From Mucilaginibacter xinganensis (GTDB lineage Bacteria; Bacteroidota; Bacteroidia; Sphingobacteriales; Sphingobacteriaceae): a stretch of 64,000 nucleotides of DNA. The position numbers and the translations under genes are program-made. Positions 36,737-45,975 of this stretch are shown piece after piece. A model generated the notes under the pieces. That model was not told where the DNA came from. It did no database searches and saw only the letters and a program-made list of their open reading frames with translations. The stretch spans positions 1-64,000 of the forward strand of contig JAMFSA010000069.1 in the NCBI GenBank assembly GCA_026225055.1, written 5' to 3'. Position 1 is the stretch's first letter; each line of letters begins with the position of its first letter.

Positions 36737-37309
36737 TTACTGCCTGCTCAGCCTATTCCGAATACGGCTCAATGAAACTGGAGTTATGCCCAAATAAGTC
36801 GCAATATATTGTTGAGGCACCCGCTGAATGATCTGCGGCTTTTCCTTTATAAGGTTTAAATAACGTTGTTCAGGAGTGTCTTTGATAAAGGAGAGGAAAT
36901 GTCTCATATAATGATATTGCCTTTCGAATGCGGTGTCAATCATATTATCTTTCATTTCTGGTACCTGATTGACATCACGCATAATTTTGTCCAGGTCCTT
37001 TTTGTGTATCCAATGTAATATGGAGGGCTCCATAGTTTCGATGTTGAAAAAGCTTGGGGTTCTTTTCCTGAAACTTTCTGCGCCCGAGAGTATTTCGTTC
37101 TCGAAAGCAAATTGAAAGGTAACATCTTTTCCATTGTTATTAAACCAGACCCGCAGACAGCCCTTTTCAATTAAAAAGGCCCTTTGAGAAATATCGCCTT
37201 CTTTAAGCAGTATGGTTCTAGCCGGTATCTCCAGGCGATGATAATAACTGGCGTACTCTTCCCATTTGTCTTCAAGATGAGGGAAATGTTTTTTGATTTG
37301 GTCAAACAT
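36737..37309 (-). CDS. Crp/Fnr-family transcriptional regulator
   Basis: The 190-residue protein has a cNMP-binding-like roll (I-L-L-K-E-G-D-I-S-Q-R-A-F-L-I-E-K-G) and a C-terminal HTH (V-P-Q-Q-Y-I-A-T-Y-L-G-I-T-P-V-S-L-S-R-I-R). This compact form is frequent in Bacteroidota next to small oxidoreductases. The neighbour 95 nt downstream is a quinone reductase-like gene. Confidence 0.92.
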   Translation of the reverse strand: MFDQIKKHFPHLEDKWEEYASYYHRLEIPARTILLKEGDISQRAFLIEKGCLRVWFNNNGKDVTFQFAFENEILSGAESFRKRTPSFFNIETMEPSILHWIHKKDLDKIMRDVNQVPEMKDNMIDTAFERQYHYMRHFLSFIKDTPEQRYLNLIKEKPQIIQRVPQQYIATYLGITPVSLSRIRNRLSRQ

Positions 37310-37451
37310 ATTAACACTAAAGTTATCGTATTTCTTGCAATTTTCTTTCTTCAGAGGGGATCAGAAAAAAACTTAACTTGAAGATTTGATTGATATCAAT
37401 GCTGCCGGTAAAGCCATTAGCTACAAGGCAACTAATCGGACACATTTAATA

Positions 37452-39218
37452 TTAACTCACCCGCTTACCCTGCAGCAGCATGTCCATTGCATGGTTAAAT
37501 GAACCAGCACGAATTACCTCGCCGGAGTTTACAAAGAAAATTTCATCAGCTTTTTCAATGGTATTTAACCTGTGGGCTATAATTACGCGGGTTGTGGTTG
37601 CAGGCAGCTTATTTAAAATATCGCTCAGCAATTGTTCTGTAATGGTATCAATATTGGCCGTCGCCTCATCAAGGATCAATAAATCGGGATTGCGCAACAC
37701 CGCTCGCATAAAGGCTATCAGTTGCTTTTGACCTAAACTCATGCTATCGCCGCTGGAAAGCACTTTGGTATCCAGCCCACTTTCGAATAGGACAAGCAAG
37801 TCGCCCAAATTCACTTCCAGCATTACTTTCTCCAGCTGTTCATTGTTATATTTGACATAAGCTTCATTGCCATATATAATATTTTCTCTTACAGTGCCTG
37901 TAAATAAAAAGGGCTCCTGTAAAATAAAACCGATCTTTTTGCTGCGATCAATGGAGGAATACGTTCGGATGTCCTTTCCATTGAGCAGTACAATACCTTT
38001 GGTGGCATCATATAACCGGGCGATTAATGAGGCTGTAGTTGTTTTACCTCCGCCGGTCGGTCCAACCAAAGCATAAGTTTTACCGCTCTCCAATTTAAAG
38101 CTGATATGATGAAGTATCTCTTTACTGTCATCATAACTGAAGTGCACATTTCGGAACTCCAATAAAGGGGCCGGCATTTCAGCCTCCGTATCCGGAATAG
38201 TTAACAAGTCGCTTTCAAGGGCCAGAATATGTGAGATCCTGTCCCAGCCGGCCATCGCTGTTTGAAAACCTGTCCAAAGCGCTGCAAGACGACGTAAAGG
38301 ATCATAAAACAGATTGGCATACAATAAATAACTTACCAGTAAACCGATCGCAAAGTCCCCGGTGGAGATCAGGTAAATACCATATGCCAATATGATAAGC
38401 TGGGCCATATTTGAAAATAAACTATATACCGGCAAATAGCAATTATTGGCTATGCCTGCACGAATTGCAGTACTATAATTATCCTTATTGGCTTCATCAA
38501 AGCGTTTTCGAAAATAATCACGGCGGCTGAAAGCGATAATTACCTTAAAATTGTTCAAACTTTCCTGGATCTCCGCACTCATCCCGCCAGCGCTTTTCAG
38601 ATTTTCAGCATTCTTCCTTTTCACCCATGGAGAGGTTAAAGTAGTGAATATTAAAATGATGGCGGCTGGACTTAAAGTAGCCAAACCCAGCTTAATATTT
38701 ATAACAATTAAAAATATTCCGGCCCCGGTCATCATTGCAATATTGCCAATGAATTGCATAAGGGATTGCGAGAAGAATTGGTTTAGCTTATCGGTATCAT
38801 TATTTACGCGCGAGATCAGGTCACCTGCTTTATTTTGATTGAAAAACCCAACGGGTAAAAGCTGAAGTTTGTTAAAAATAGAATTACGTAGGGTGAACAG
38901 CAGACGTTGGCCCACCCCGCCCATCAGTATAGTTTGAAAATAGCTGGTAAATAAAATTGCCAGGTACACCGACATCAGGATCACACAATTAACTAACACG
39001 CCTTGGTAATTTTTATGCGCTACAAATAAGTAATCATCAATGGTATGCCCGATGATTAGCGGCCCCAACAGGTTAAGGGTTGAATTTGTCAGAATGGCAA
39101 TAAACGCCAGCAGCAAAGCTTTTCTCTCGTGGGAGATAATATCCAGCAAATTTTTCAATGAGGTCCAGTTTGATACTTTTGGCACCTTCGCCTGCGGGTC
39201 ATTTAGATTGTAGTTCAT
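37452..39218 (-). CDS. Heterodimeric ABC exporter subunit (transmembrane-ATPase), catalytic half
   Basis: The 588-residue half-transporter has a six-helix exporter domain (about 25-320) and an ATPase domain. It carries Walker A GPTGGGKT (386-393), Walker B L-L-I-L-D-E with catalytic Glu518 and the H-loop His549. Its signature is degenerate: S-M-S-L-G-Q (492-497) instead of L-S-G-G-Q. It overlaps the partner gene by 20 nt. Together they form an asymmetric pair like LmrCD or TM287/288. The substrate is unknown; drugs, lipids or peptides are possible. Confidence 0.93.
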   Translation of the reverse strand: MNYNLNDPQAKVPKVSNWTSLKNLLDIISHERKALLLAFIAILTNSTLNLLGPLIIGHTIDDYLFVAHKNYQGVLVNCVILMSVYLAILFTSYFQTILMGGVGQRLLFTLRNSIFNKLQLLPVGFFNQNKAGDLISRVNNDTDKLNQFFSQSLMQFIGNIAMMTGAGIFLIVINIKLGLATLSPAAIILIFTTLTSPWVKRKNAENLKSAGGMSAEIQESLNNFKVIIAFSRRDYFRKRFDEANKDNYSTAIRAGIANNCYLPVYSLFSNMAQLIILAYGIYLISTGDFAIGLLVSYLLYANLFYDPLRRLAALWTGFQTAMAGWDRISHILALESDLLTIPDTEAEMPAPLLEFRNVHFSYDDSKEILHHISFKLESGKTYALVGPTGGGKTTTASLIARLYDATKGIVLLNGKDIRTYSSIDRSKKIGFILQEPFLFTGTVRENIIYGNEAYVKYNNEQLEKVMLEVNLGDLLVLFESGLDTKVLSSGDSMSLGQKQLIAFMRAVLRNPDLLILDEATANIDTITEQLLSDILNKLPATTTRVIIAHRLNTIEKADEIFFVNSGEVIRAGSFNHAMDMLLQGKRVS

Positions 39219-40956
39219 AGTTGCCGGTACTTTGTTGGGAATTAAAGAGCTGTATGTATTCAGGGCTGTTGTGTATCAATTCATCATGTTTGCCGATAGC
39301 TACAATTTCGCCCTGCATCAATAATATGATCTGGTCATAATGTTCAACTGATGCTATTTTTTGTGTTACCGATAGGAGTGTCAAATCGGGATAATTCTTT
39401 TGTACATTGGTTAGTATCTTCTTTTCGGTATTATGATCAACCCGGGATGTAAAATCATCCAGCAATAAAACCTTAGGATTTATGGCTAAAGCCCTTGCCA
39501 GCATAATGCGCTGTTTTTGTCCCCCGGAAAGGCTTAATCCTCTTTCAGCAACCACTGTACTTAGCTTCTCAGGTAGTCCTTCAATAAACTCTTTTAATTC
39601 GGCTGTTTCTATTGCTTTTTCCAGTGACTCATCCGTAACGATATCACTAAATGCGATATTTTCGCGGATACTCATGTTAAAAATAATACTATCCTGAAAG
39701 ACAAAGCCAACCTGGCTGTGAAATGATTCGCTATCATAATCATCAATATTTTTGCCATCAAACAATACTTCCCCTGAACTTGGCGTGATCAATGCTGTCA
39801 ACAGGTAAAGCAATTGCGATTTACCTGCCGCAGTAGGACCGATAATCGCAATTTTTGATCCTGCCTTCACGGTAAATGAAACCTTCTTTAACGCCGGTGT
39901 CTGTCCATAGATCATTGAAACGTCCTTTAATTCAATATGCCCTTCGATGGCATCGGTTAGCGTCCCGGCTTCAGCTGTATCAACAGCAGTTAAAATGGTA
40001 TTTATGCGCTTAAAGGATGCTGTCGCCTGCGCAATAATGTTCGTCATCATACCGATTACAAAAATCGGGAAGATCAGCTGGGCCAAATAACTGTTAAATG
40101 CTGCAAAATTACCAAGGCTCATGGTTCCATTTATTATTAAATGACCGCCCATGGCTAAAATACTCAAAGTAATAAGGTTAGCCATAAATCCAATAATGGG
40201 GATCAGCCCGGCAAAGAGCCGCAAAATGGATAAGCCGAAATCCTTTGCTTTTGAATTAGCCTGTAAAAATTTATCAAATTCAGGCTGTTGGGAATTGATC
40301 ACCCGTATTAATGCAGCACCTAAAATACTTTCATTAATGACTTTATTAAGCCAGTCTATCACCTCCCGACTTTGCTTAAATAAAGCGCTGACCTTGCGGA
40401 GTACATAAGCAAACGTGCCCCCTATTATCGGTAACATAGCTATTACGCATAAGGCCAGTTTCCAGTTTATGGTAAGCAGTAGTATGCTTCCTCCAATTAT
40501 AGTAAACGCCGATGATATAATGGAAACAAGCGCTTGTGATACAAAGAGCTTTATCGAATCAACGTCCGAGGTAAGGTTGGTGAGCAGTCTTGATGGATTT
40601 GCCTGGCCAATAAAAACATTGCTTTGCCTGGAAATTTTATCGGATAACCGGGTTCGCAGATCAAGCGCAACTTTTTCGGAAGTATACGTTTGAACGATGC
40701 TTTGCAGAAATGCGAATACAAAAATAAAAAAAAGGGCAAGCGAGAATTTTAATAATATAGGACTTACATTAAAAGTTGTCTTTGCGACGGAGCTGTGTAT
40801 ATAGTCATCAATACCATGTGAGATGATTTTTGGCAGCCAAAGGCTTACTCCGTTACTCACAAGAGCAAATAAGAGCAATATACTTACTAAACCGCTGTAG
40901 GACTTCAACAGGCTAAATATGCGTGGTTCTGTTAGTTTATTATTGACTTGCTTCAT
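39199..40956 (-). CDS. Heterodimeric ABC exporter subunit (transmembrane-ATPase), degenerate-site half
   Basis: The 585-residue half-transporter has the same architecture as its neighbour. Its signature L-S-G-G-Q (476-480) is intact and Walker A is GPTAAGKS (373-380). However, Walker B ends L-L-L-D-D, with Asp501 in place of Glu, and the H-loop His is Gln532. These changes complement those of the partner, so only one composite site can hydrolyse ATP. The gene is first in the two-gene operon. Confidence 0.93.
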   Translation of the reverse strand: MKQVNNKLTEPRIFSLLKSYSGLVSILLLFALVSNGVSLWLPKIISHGIDDYIHSSVAKTTFNVSPILLKFSLALFFIFVFAFLQSIVQTYTSEKVALDLRTRLSDKISRQSNVFIGQANPSRLLTNLTSDVDSIKLFVSQALVSIISSAFTIIGGSILLLTINWKLALCVIAMLPIIGGTFAYVLRKVSALFKQSREVIDWLNKVINESILGAALIRVINSQQPEFDKFLQANSKAKDFGLSILRLFAGLIPIIGFMANLITLSILAMGGHLIINGTMSLGNFAAFNSYLAQLIFPIFVIGMMTNIIAQATASFKRINTILTAVDTAEAGTLTDAIEGHIELKDVSMIYGQTPALKKVSFTVKAGSKIAIIGPTAAGKSQLLYLLTALITPSSGEVLFDGKNIDDYDSESFHSQVGFVFQDSIIFNMSIRENIAFSDIVTDESLEKAIETAELKEFIEGLPEKLSTVVAERGLSLSGGQKQRIMLARALAINPKVLLLDDFTSRVDHNTEKKILTNVQKNYPDLTLLSVTQKIASVEHYDQIILLMQGEIVAIGKHDELIHNSPEYIQLFNSQQSTGNYELQSK

Positions 40957-41054
40957 AGGCGTTTATTCGAGTTTGATCAGCGGCATTTTGATTACGGCTC
41001 TTATTCCTAAAATGCGACAACCTAAGCCGTACAAATGTTAATTTGCAGTAATTG

Positions 41055-41531
41055 TTATTTAAATTGTGACCAAATGCTGCCGGTATCCAGATACTGCCTC
41101 ATGAGGTATATTTTGCCTTCGGCATCAAGGTGCCACACGAAGCATTGAGCAACTTTGTATTTTTGTCCGATAAGCAGGTCGGGGTCTTTTGGCCATGGCC
41201 ATTTTTGTTGATTGCCAAATGCAACAAGTTCGTCAGTGACGGTTCCAATATTCCAGTATTCAAAGGTTCCCCAGTTCTTCGCATCAAGGTCGTTGATCAC
41301 AGCTGGTTCTTTTCGGGAAGCAGCGCCCGCCGTAAGCCATTTCATAACTCCGGCCTTCCCTTTTACGATCTCACCGGTCGGCATCATATCCCATTCGACA
41401 TCGTCTGCGAGTTGAGCCTCCACTGTGGCCATATCTTCGGCCGCGACCGCTGCTATCAAAATAGAAAATTTAGTAGGCGTGGCATTCTTTAATGCTTCAG
41501 TTCCCTGATTTATCAACTGCACATTTTTCAT
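41055..41531 (-). CDS. SnoaL-like (NTF2-fold) protein
   Basis: The 158-residue protein has the cone-shaped NTF2-like fold: helix F-S-I-L-I-A-A-V-A-A-E-D-M-A-T-V-E, then D-D-V-E-W-D-M-M-P-T-G and Y-K-V-A-Q-C-F-V-W-H-L-D, as in SnoaL-like polyketide cyclases and binding proteins. No signal peptide is present. The gene follows the MarR regulator by 38 nt and is probably co-transcribed. Confidence 0.88.
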   Translation of the reverse strand: MKNVQLINQGTEALKNATPTKFSILIAAVAAEDMATVEAQLADDVEWDMMPTGEIVKGKAGVMKWLTAGAASRKEPAVINDLDAKNWGTFEYWNIGTVTDELVAFGNQQKWPWPKDPDLLIGQKYKVAQCFVWHLDAEGKIYLMRQYLDTGSIWSQFK

Positions 41532-41569
41532 GGTGTGGTTTTCTTATGTTAACAACTTGGTTTCGGAGA

Positions 41570-42037
41570 CTAAGACCTTTTGAGCAGGAAAATTTCCTTC
41601 TCAAAGACGAGCATCACCTCCCGGGCCAAGGTTGTCATCCGGAGTAATTCGTCATCGCTATAACTGGCGAAAATGGAATGAAGCTCCCTTGCTATTGATT
41701 CCTGCATAGTGAGAAGTTTTGCCGGGAGCTGTTTCGGTTTGATGATCACTTTTCTCCTGTCAACAGGATCGTTTTCCCGCGTAGCAAAACCGGCACGTTC
41801 CAAACGGTCAATGGCAATAGTCATGGCACCGGTTGTGATCCCCATTACCTTTGCAAGCTCCCCCGCCGTCATTGACCCATTTTCGGAGAGATAGCTTCCT
41901 GCAATCAGATCGGTGGAATTGACGCCAAGTGATTCGGCTGCAACATTAATCCATTCCGTGCTAAGGCGCATGAATTTGCGCATCATTTGCATATACGCAA
42001 TGGCTGGATCGGGCAGTGGTTTATCTTGTACTGACAT
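41570..42037 (-). CDS. MarR-family transcriptional regulator
   Basis: The 155-residue protein has the MarR winged helix: L-S-E-N-G-S-M-T-A-G-E-L-A-K-V-M-G-I-T-T-G-A-M-T and the wing N-D-P-V-D-R-R-K-V-I. MarR proteins are ligand-released repressors that bind palindromes near their own promoters. Here a 7-bp inverted repeat overlaps the -7 element only 5 nt upstream of the start. Confidence 0.93.
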   Translation of the reverse strand: MSVQDKPLPDPAIAYMQMMRKFMRLSTEWINVAAESLGVNSTDLIAGSYLSENGSMTAGELAKVMGITTGAMTIAIDRLERAGFATRENDPVDRRKVIIKPKQLPAKLLTMQESIARELHSIFASYSDDELLRMTTLAREVMLVFEKEIFLLKRS

Positions 42038-42041
42038 ATAT

Positions 42042-42085
42042 TATCTTTAAAACAAAGATATATATAAAGATACTATATTATCAAA
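42042..42085 (-). promoter_or_regulatory. Bacteroidota promoter with overlapping MarR operator
   Basis: On the reverse strand the -33 box TTTG (42082-42085) and the -7 box TATCTTTG (42053-42060) are 21 nt apart, matching TTTG/TAnnTTTG exactly. TATCTTT (42042-42048) and AAAGATA (42054-42060) form a perfect 7-bp inverted repeat over the -7 box and start site. The predicted leader is only about 10 nt long. Confidence 0.75.
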
Positions 42086-42151
42086 CTAAAATACATGGTA
42101 AAGAGATTAGCTACTATAGGAAATTATGTTTGTTCAATCTGCAAATGGTAA

Positions 42152-44524
42152 TTATTCACTTTTTAAGCTCTTGATCGGGTTAATTAATGCTGCTTTAATT
42201 GCCTGGAAGCTAACGGTTGCCAAGGCTATGCTGACGATGAGCACTCCGGCAATAGCGAATATTTGCCAATCGACAGTCGTGCGATAGGCGAACGTCATCA
42301 ACCAATAGTTCATCGCATAATAGGCAATGGGTATAGCAATTAAGAGTGCGATTACAACCAGTAATAAAAACTCGGCCGACAATAAAGCAAATAATGAAAC
42401 CACACTAGCCCCCAATACTTTGCGGATGCTAATCTCCTTCAACCGTTGCCCGGCGGTGAACATAGCCAAGCCCAATAAGCCCAAACACGAGATAAATATC
42501 GCAAGGAAGGCAAAGGAGTTTGAAAGCTTGCTGACTACCTGTTCATTATTGTAAAGCTTATTATATTCTTCATCGCTGAAGGTATAGGTAAATTGAAAAT
42601 CGGGATTGATTTGCTTGTAAAGTGTCGCCAGGCTTGCTAAAGCCTCTTTGGTTTTGCCGGGCATTGTTCTTACCAGCATAATTCCATTGGCATCTTTTTC
42701 CCCATAGCGGAGTATCAGTGGTTTGATTTGTTCATGTATGGAATTAAAATGAAAATCCTTTACCACGCCAATGATCTTCCCTTTTACTCCCCACATGGTT
42801 AATGGCTTCCCAATGGGGGCGGTATAGGCAAGTCTTTTCAAGGCAGTCTCATTGATAATATAGCCGACAGAATCAGTTGCAAAATCTTTTGAAAAATCCC
42901 GCCCGGCGGTCAGCTTAAGTTTAGTTGTCTTGATAAAATCATACCCAACCGACGCATCGCTAAATAATATTTTGGTATTAGGATCCTTACCATCCCAATT
43001 TACACCAACGGAACTGTCATTGATTTTGGTTGGCGCACTGCTGCTGCGGGTAACGGATTGTATACCCGGCATTCTAAGTGCTTCATTTTTAAACATCTCG
43101 AAATTGGAGATAACAGCACCCTCTAACGGAATGTAAACCATATTTTCTCTGTCGAAGCCTAGGTTAATGGATTGGATATAGTTTACCTGGCGCGAAACGA
43201 TTATAGTTGCTATTATAAGCACTACTGAAAGTACAAACTGAAACACAACCAGCCCCTTTCGGAACAAGGTTGCACCCGCATCAAGCTTCAGGCTTCCCTT
43301 TAACACTTTAACCGGGTCAAAGGACGACAGAAACAATGCTGGATAACAACCTGAAATGACGCCGGTGATCAGCGTAATTGCCAATAATTTAAACCAGAAT
43401 GACAACTGATTAAATGGCAACTCAATTTGTTTTTGCGTAATCTGATTAAAGTAAGGCAATAAAACGACCAACATTAATACCGAAAATAATACCGCTATTG
43501 AAGTGAGCAGAATGGATTCGCTGATGAACTGCCATACGAGTACCCCGCGCATAGCGCCAACCACTTTACGCACGCCAATTTCTTTTGCCCGTTTAACTGA
43601 ACGCGCCGTGGTTAGGTTCATAAAATTAATGCAGGCGATCAGCAGGATAAATACCGCCACCAGGCTAAATAAGCGCACATATTCAATCCTTCCGCCGTAA
43701 ATTTTTCCATTAGTAAAATTGCCATGAAGGTACGCCTTATCAAATCGTTGTAAACCAAGCTCTTCGGTAAAAACGCCTTTTTCCTGATCCTTATCCAAAT
43801 CATCCATAAAATGAGCGATCTTTTTATTGACCAGATCTGCATTTGCATTAGTACGTAACCGGACGTATGTATTTGGGCTGTTATTATCCCATGCTTTTGC
43901 CCACGAATTATCATCCAAGTAGGAAAACCAGTTAATAAGATAGTCGAATTTTATCGATGAATTTACCCCAACATTATCAAACACCGAGCTCACTATATAA
44001 TCCTTCCTGTTATCCATTCGGATTGTTTTCCCCATCGCTTGTTGAGCGTTTCCAAAAAAATCTCCCGCCATTTTTTCAGATACCGCGATGCTTACAGGGC
44101 TATTTAATGCATTTTGCACATTTCCCTGTAACAAACTATAATTAAACATTTTAAAGAAATCTGCATCCGCAGCTCCACCGGTTAGCTTTATTATTTTATC
44201 ACCCACTTTAAAGGTGTTATGCTCATCAAATTGAGCAGCAGTTGCATATTCCACTTCGGGTATTTCCTTTTTCATTTCAGCAGCCAAGACACCTGGGGTA
44301 TAATATTGCCCGGTAACTTTATGATCGAAATACATGCGCTCATAAACTTGATATAAACGCGAACTGTTTTTATGGAACCCATCCATGTCCACCTCATTTT
44401 GTACCCATAACAATATCAGCAGGCTACAGGCAAGACCAACAGCAAGCCCGGCAATATTTATAAATGCATGTGCCTTGTTCCTTACCAAGTTACGCCAAGC
44501 CACTTTTAAATAATTTTTTATCAT
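42152..44524 (-). CDS. MacB/FtsX-type ABC transporter permease
   Basis: The 790-residue protein has the double MacB_PCD-FtsX arrangement: a first transmembrane helix (about 20-40), an extracytoplasmic domain (about 45-280), and three helices near 285, 340 and 380. A second helix-periplasmic domain set starts near 430, and three final helices lie near 675, 725 and 760. No ATPase is encoded next to it; such orphan permeases are common in Bacteroidota and use an ATPase elsewhere. A related relic is at 13190-13403. Confidence 0.92.
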   Translation of the reverse strand: MIKNYLKVAWRNLVRNKAHAFINIAGLAVGLACSLLILLWVQNEVDMDGFHKNSSRLYQVYERMYFDHKVTGQYYTPGVLAAEMKKEIPEVEYATAAQFDEHNTFKVGDKIIKLTGGAADADFFKMFNYSLLQGNVQNALNSPVSIAVSEKMAGDFFGNAQQAMGKTIRMDNRKDYIVSSVFDNVGVNSSIKFDYLINWFSYLDDNSWAKAWDNNSPNTYVRLRTNANADLVNKKIAHFMDDLDKDQEKGVFTEELGLQRFDKAYLHGNFTNGKIYGGRIEYVRLFSLVAVFILLIACINFMNLTTARSVKRAKEIGVRKVVGAMRGVLVWQFISESILLTSIAVLFSVLMLVVLLPYFNQITQKQIELPFNQLSFWFKLLAITLITGVISGCYPALFLSSFDPVKVLKGSLKLDAGATLFRKGLVVFQFVLSVVLIIATIIVSRQVNYIQSINLGFDRENMVYIPLEGAVISNFEMFKNEALRMPGIQSVTRSSSAPTKINDSSVGVNWDGKDPNTKILFSDASVGYDFIKTTKLKLTAGRDFSKDFATDSVGYIINETALKRLAYTAPIGKPLTMWGVKGKIIGVVKDFHFNSIHEQIKPLILRYGEKDANGIMLVRTMPGKTKEALASLATLYKQINPDFQFTYTFSDEEYNKLYNNEQVVSKLSNSFAFLAIFISCLGLLGLAMFTAGQRLKEISIRKVLGASVVSLFALLSAEFLLLVVIALLIAIPIAYYAMNYWLMTFAYRTTVDWQIFAIAGVLIVSIALATVSFQAIKAALINPIKSLKSE

Positions 44525-44708
44525 ATCAGCTTATTTAAGATCAATCTGAGTTTATAAGTCAATAAAATATATGCCATTTGCATAAAATATTGATTATTAA
44601 CCAATTGTATTAATAATAATTGTTATTACCGTTCGAATTCGAACAGTAGGTGTACGGTTTGTTACAAGGCGGTGAAAAATACGATCCATAGCGGCTTATT
44701 CTTAAAGA
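44525..44708. other. Upstream region of the ABC permease
   Basis: AT-rich leader and promoter region of the permease, with no gene. Its only obvious structure is the 14-bp palindrome at 44631-44644. Confidence 0.6.
44631..44644. promoter_or_regulatory. 14-bp perfect palindrome upstream of the permease gene
   Basis: GTTCGAATTCGAAC is a perfect palindrome about 107 nt upstream of the permease start. It has the size of a dimeric repressor site. The half TTCGA also occurs in the TetR operator at 45956-45975, so the TetR protein is one candidate (inference). Confidence 0.45.
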
Positions 44709-44876
44709 TCAGCAGTTGTTTTTTAAGATACCGTTCTTTTCGACTGGCATATGAAGGATCCAGGAAATGAGGCCGGTCAGTGCGATCAAATTGATCAGTG
44801 CCTGTACTCCGAACACGCAACCCCAAGTTCGGTGGCCTTTTTGTTGGGTGTAGATGCAATCTAAAGGCATAATCAT
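44709..44876 (-). CDS. Small hydrophobic protein, 55 residues, possibly a gene fragment
   Basis: The frame starts at an ATG at 44876 (M-I-M-P-L-D-C-I-Y-T-Q-Q-K-G), contains one clear transmembrane segment (V-F-G-V-Q-A-L-I-N-L-I-A-L-T-G-L-I-S-W-I) and ends at 44709. I do not recognise a family. It follows the VOC gene by about 40 nt on the same strand, so it may be the third gene of the TetR-VOC operon. The start region nearly repeats at about 46240-46262, which favours a fragment of a dispersed gene. Confidence 0.35.
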   Translation of the reverse strand: MIMPLDCIYTQQKGHRTWGCVFGVQALINLIALTGLISWILHMPVEKNGILKNNC

Positions 44877-44917
44877 CCGACGTTCAGAAACTTCGGACTG
44901 GCAGATTTAAATTATAA

Positions 44918-45295
44918 TCAAGATTGATCTAAGTTATTTTTAAGACACGTAACTTCGACCAATATTTCACCCGGTGCATAAAAGTAAAAGCCATACCTGT
45001 CACGTATGTTGCGAGGAGTTGGATTAGTAGTCAGGTCTCCTTTTAACTTTTCGTATAATAAGTCTACCGCGTGGTGATCGGTTTGATAAAATCCGATATG
45101 AAAATCTTTCGGGTAGTTGTGAGTTGGAGTGTTCGGAAGGTTGCTTAATACCAATACAAAACCTCCGCTTCCTTTTAATACAGAAAGATATTTTACGTTG
45201 CTGGCTGGCTGAAGTTTAAAATCAAAATATTTTACGAAAAAATTGGCCGTTGCTTCAACGTCTGGTACAACCAAATTCATGTGATTAATTGACAT
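44918..45295 (-). CDS. VOC-superfamily (glyoxalase/dioxygenase fold) protein
   Basis: The 125-residue protein has two VOC half-repeats. The first starts M-S-I-N-H-M-N-L-V-V-P-D-V, with His5 as a possible metal ligand, and the second has F-H-I-G-F-Y and a final strand G-E-I-L-V-E-V-T with Glu. Substrate is unknown; glyoxalase, bleomycin-type binding or ring-cleaving activities are all in this fold. It is downstream of and probably controlled by the TetR regulator. Confidence 0.87.
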   Translation of the reverse strand: MSINHMNLVVPDVEATANFFVKYFDFKLQPASNVKYLSVLKGSGGFVLVLSNLPNTPTHNYPKDFHIGFYQTDHHAVDLLYEKLKGDLTTNPTPRNIRDRYGFYFYAPGEILVEVTCLKNNLDQS

Positions 45296-45356
45296 ATTTT
45301 ATGTTTGAGTATTTATAAATAATCGAGCGTTGATCTTAATTTATTTATTTCCTTCT

Positions 45357-45944
45357 TTATGGTTTTAACGATTTCATGACAATTTCAAAAGTTTGCCGCA
45401 ACTTGGATTCAGTTAAATTGAACTTAGTCCCAGCCATTGTACTTTGTTCTAGATGAAATTTAACGAGGACGTAAAAAGCACCATAGGCGATGGCCCAAAA
45501 TATTTCAACAGGTAGCTGAATTACCTGATTATTTTCTATGGCATTTGCTAGAAATGAATTCATCGCTTCTCTAAAGGCACTTTGAGCTAACCTGTTTTGC
45601 TTAATCAAGGGAGAATTACGAAACTGCTCTGAAAAATAAAATTCTGTGGAATTTCCCTGGATGTATTTATACCGGTTAACCCATTGAATCCATAAACCGT
45701 CTTCAAAACGCATAGCGGGATCAAAACCTTTTAACGCGTCATGTTCAAACTTCCGCTGAACATCTAAATATAATTGATTTAAAAGATGCTCCCGACTTTC
45801 AAAATAGACATAAATGGTGGAAGGCGATATTTTTGATACTTTAGCCAACTTTTGCATACCTAAGCCATCGAACCCGCGCTCCACGATCATTTTAATTGCT
45901 TCTCTCCTGATAACAATTTCCTTAAGCTCATCTTTAACTCGCAT
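45357..45944 (-). CDS. TetR-family transcriptional regulator
   Basis: I choose the start at 45944 (MRVKDELKEIVIR), giving 195 residues, because the alternative ATG at 45965 lies inside the operator palindrome. The HTH is G-M-Q-K-L-A-K-V-S-K-I-S-P-S-T-I-Y-V-Y-F, which is diagnostic of TetR. The C-terminal ligand domain is helical, with unknown effector. It is transcribed toward the VOC gene 61 nt downstream. Confidence 0.92.
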   Translation of the reverse strand: MRVKDELKEIVIRREAIKMIVERGFDGLGMQKLAKVSKISPSTIYVYFESREHLLNQLYLDVQRKFEHDALKGFDPAMRFEDGLWIQWVNRYKYIQGNSTEFYFSEQFRNSPLIKQNRLAQSAFREAMNSFLANAIENNQVIQLPVEIFWAIAYGAFYVLVKFHLEQSTMAGTKFNLTESKLRQTFEIVMKSLKP

Positions 45945-45955
45945 GACGCAAATAT

Positions 45956-45975
45956 AATCGAACAATCATTCGATT
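45956..45975. promoter_or_regulatory. TetR operator candidate
   Basis: AATCGAA (45956-45962) and TTCGATT (45969-45975) form a perfect 7-bp inverted repeat with a 6-bp spacer. It sits 12-31 nt upstream of the chosen tetR start, a classical autoregulatory position. Confidence 0.65.
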
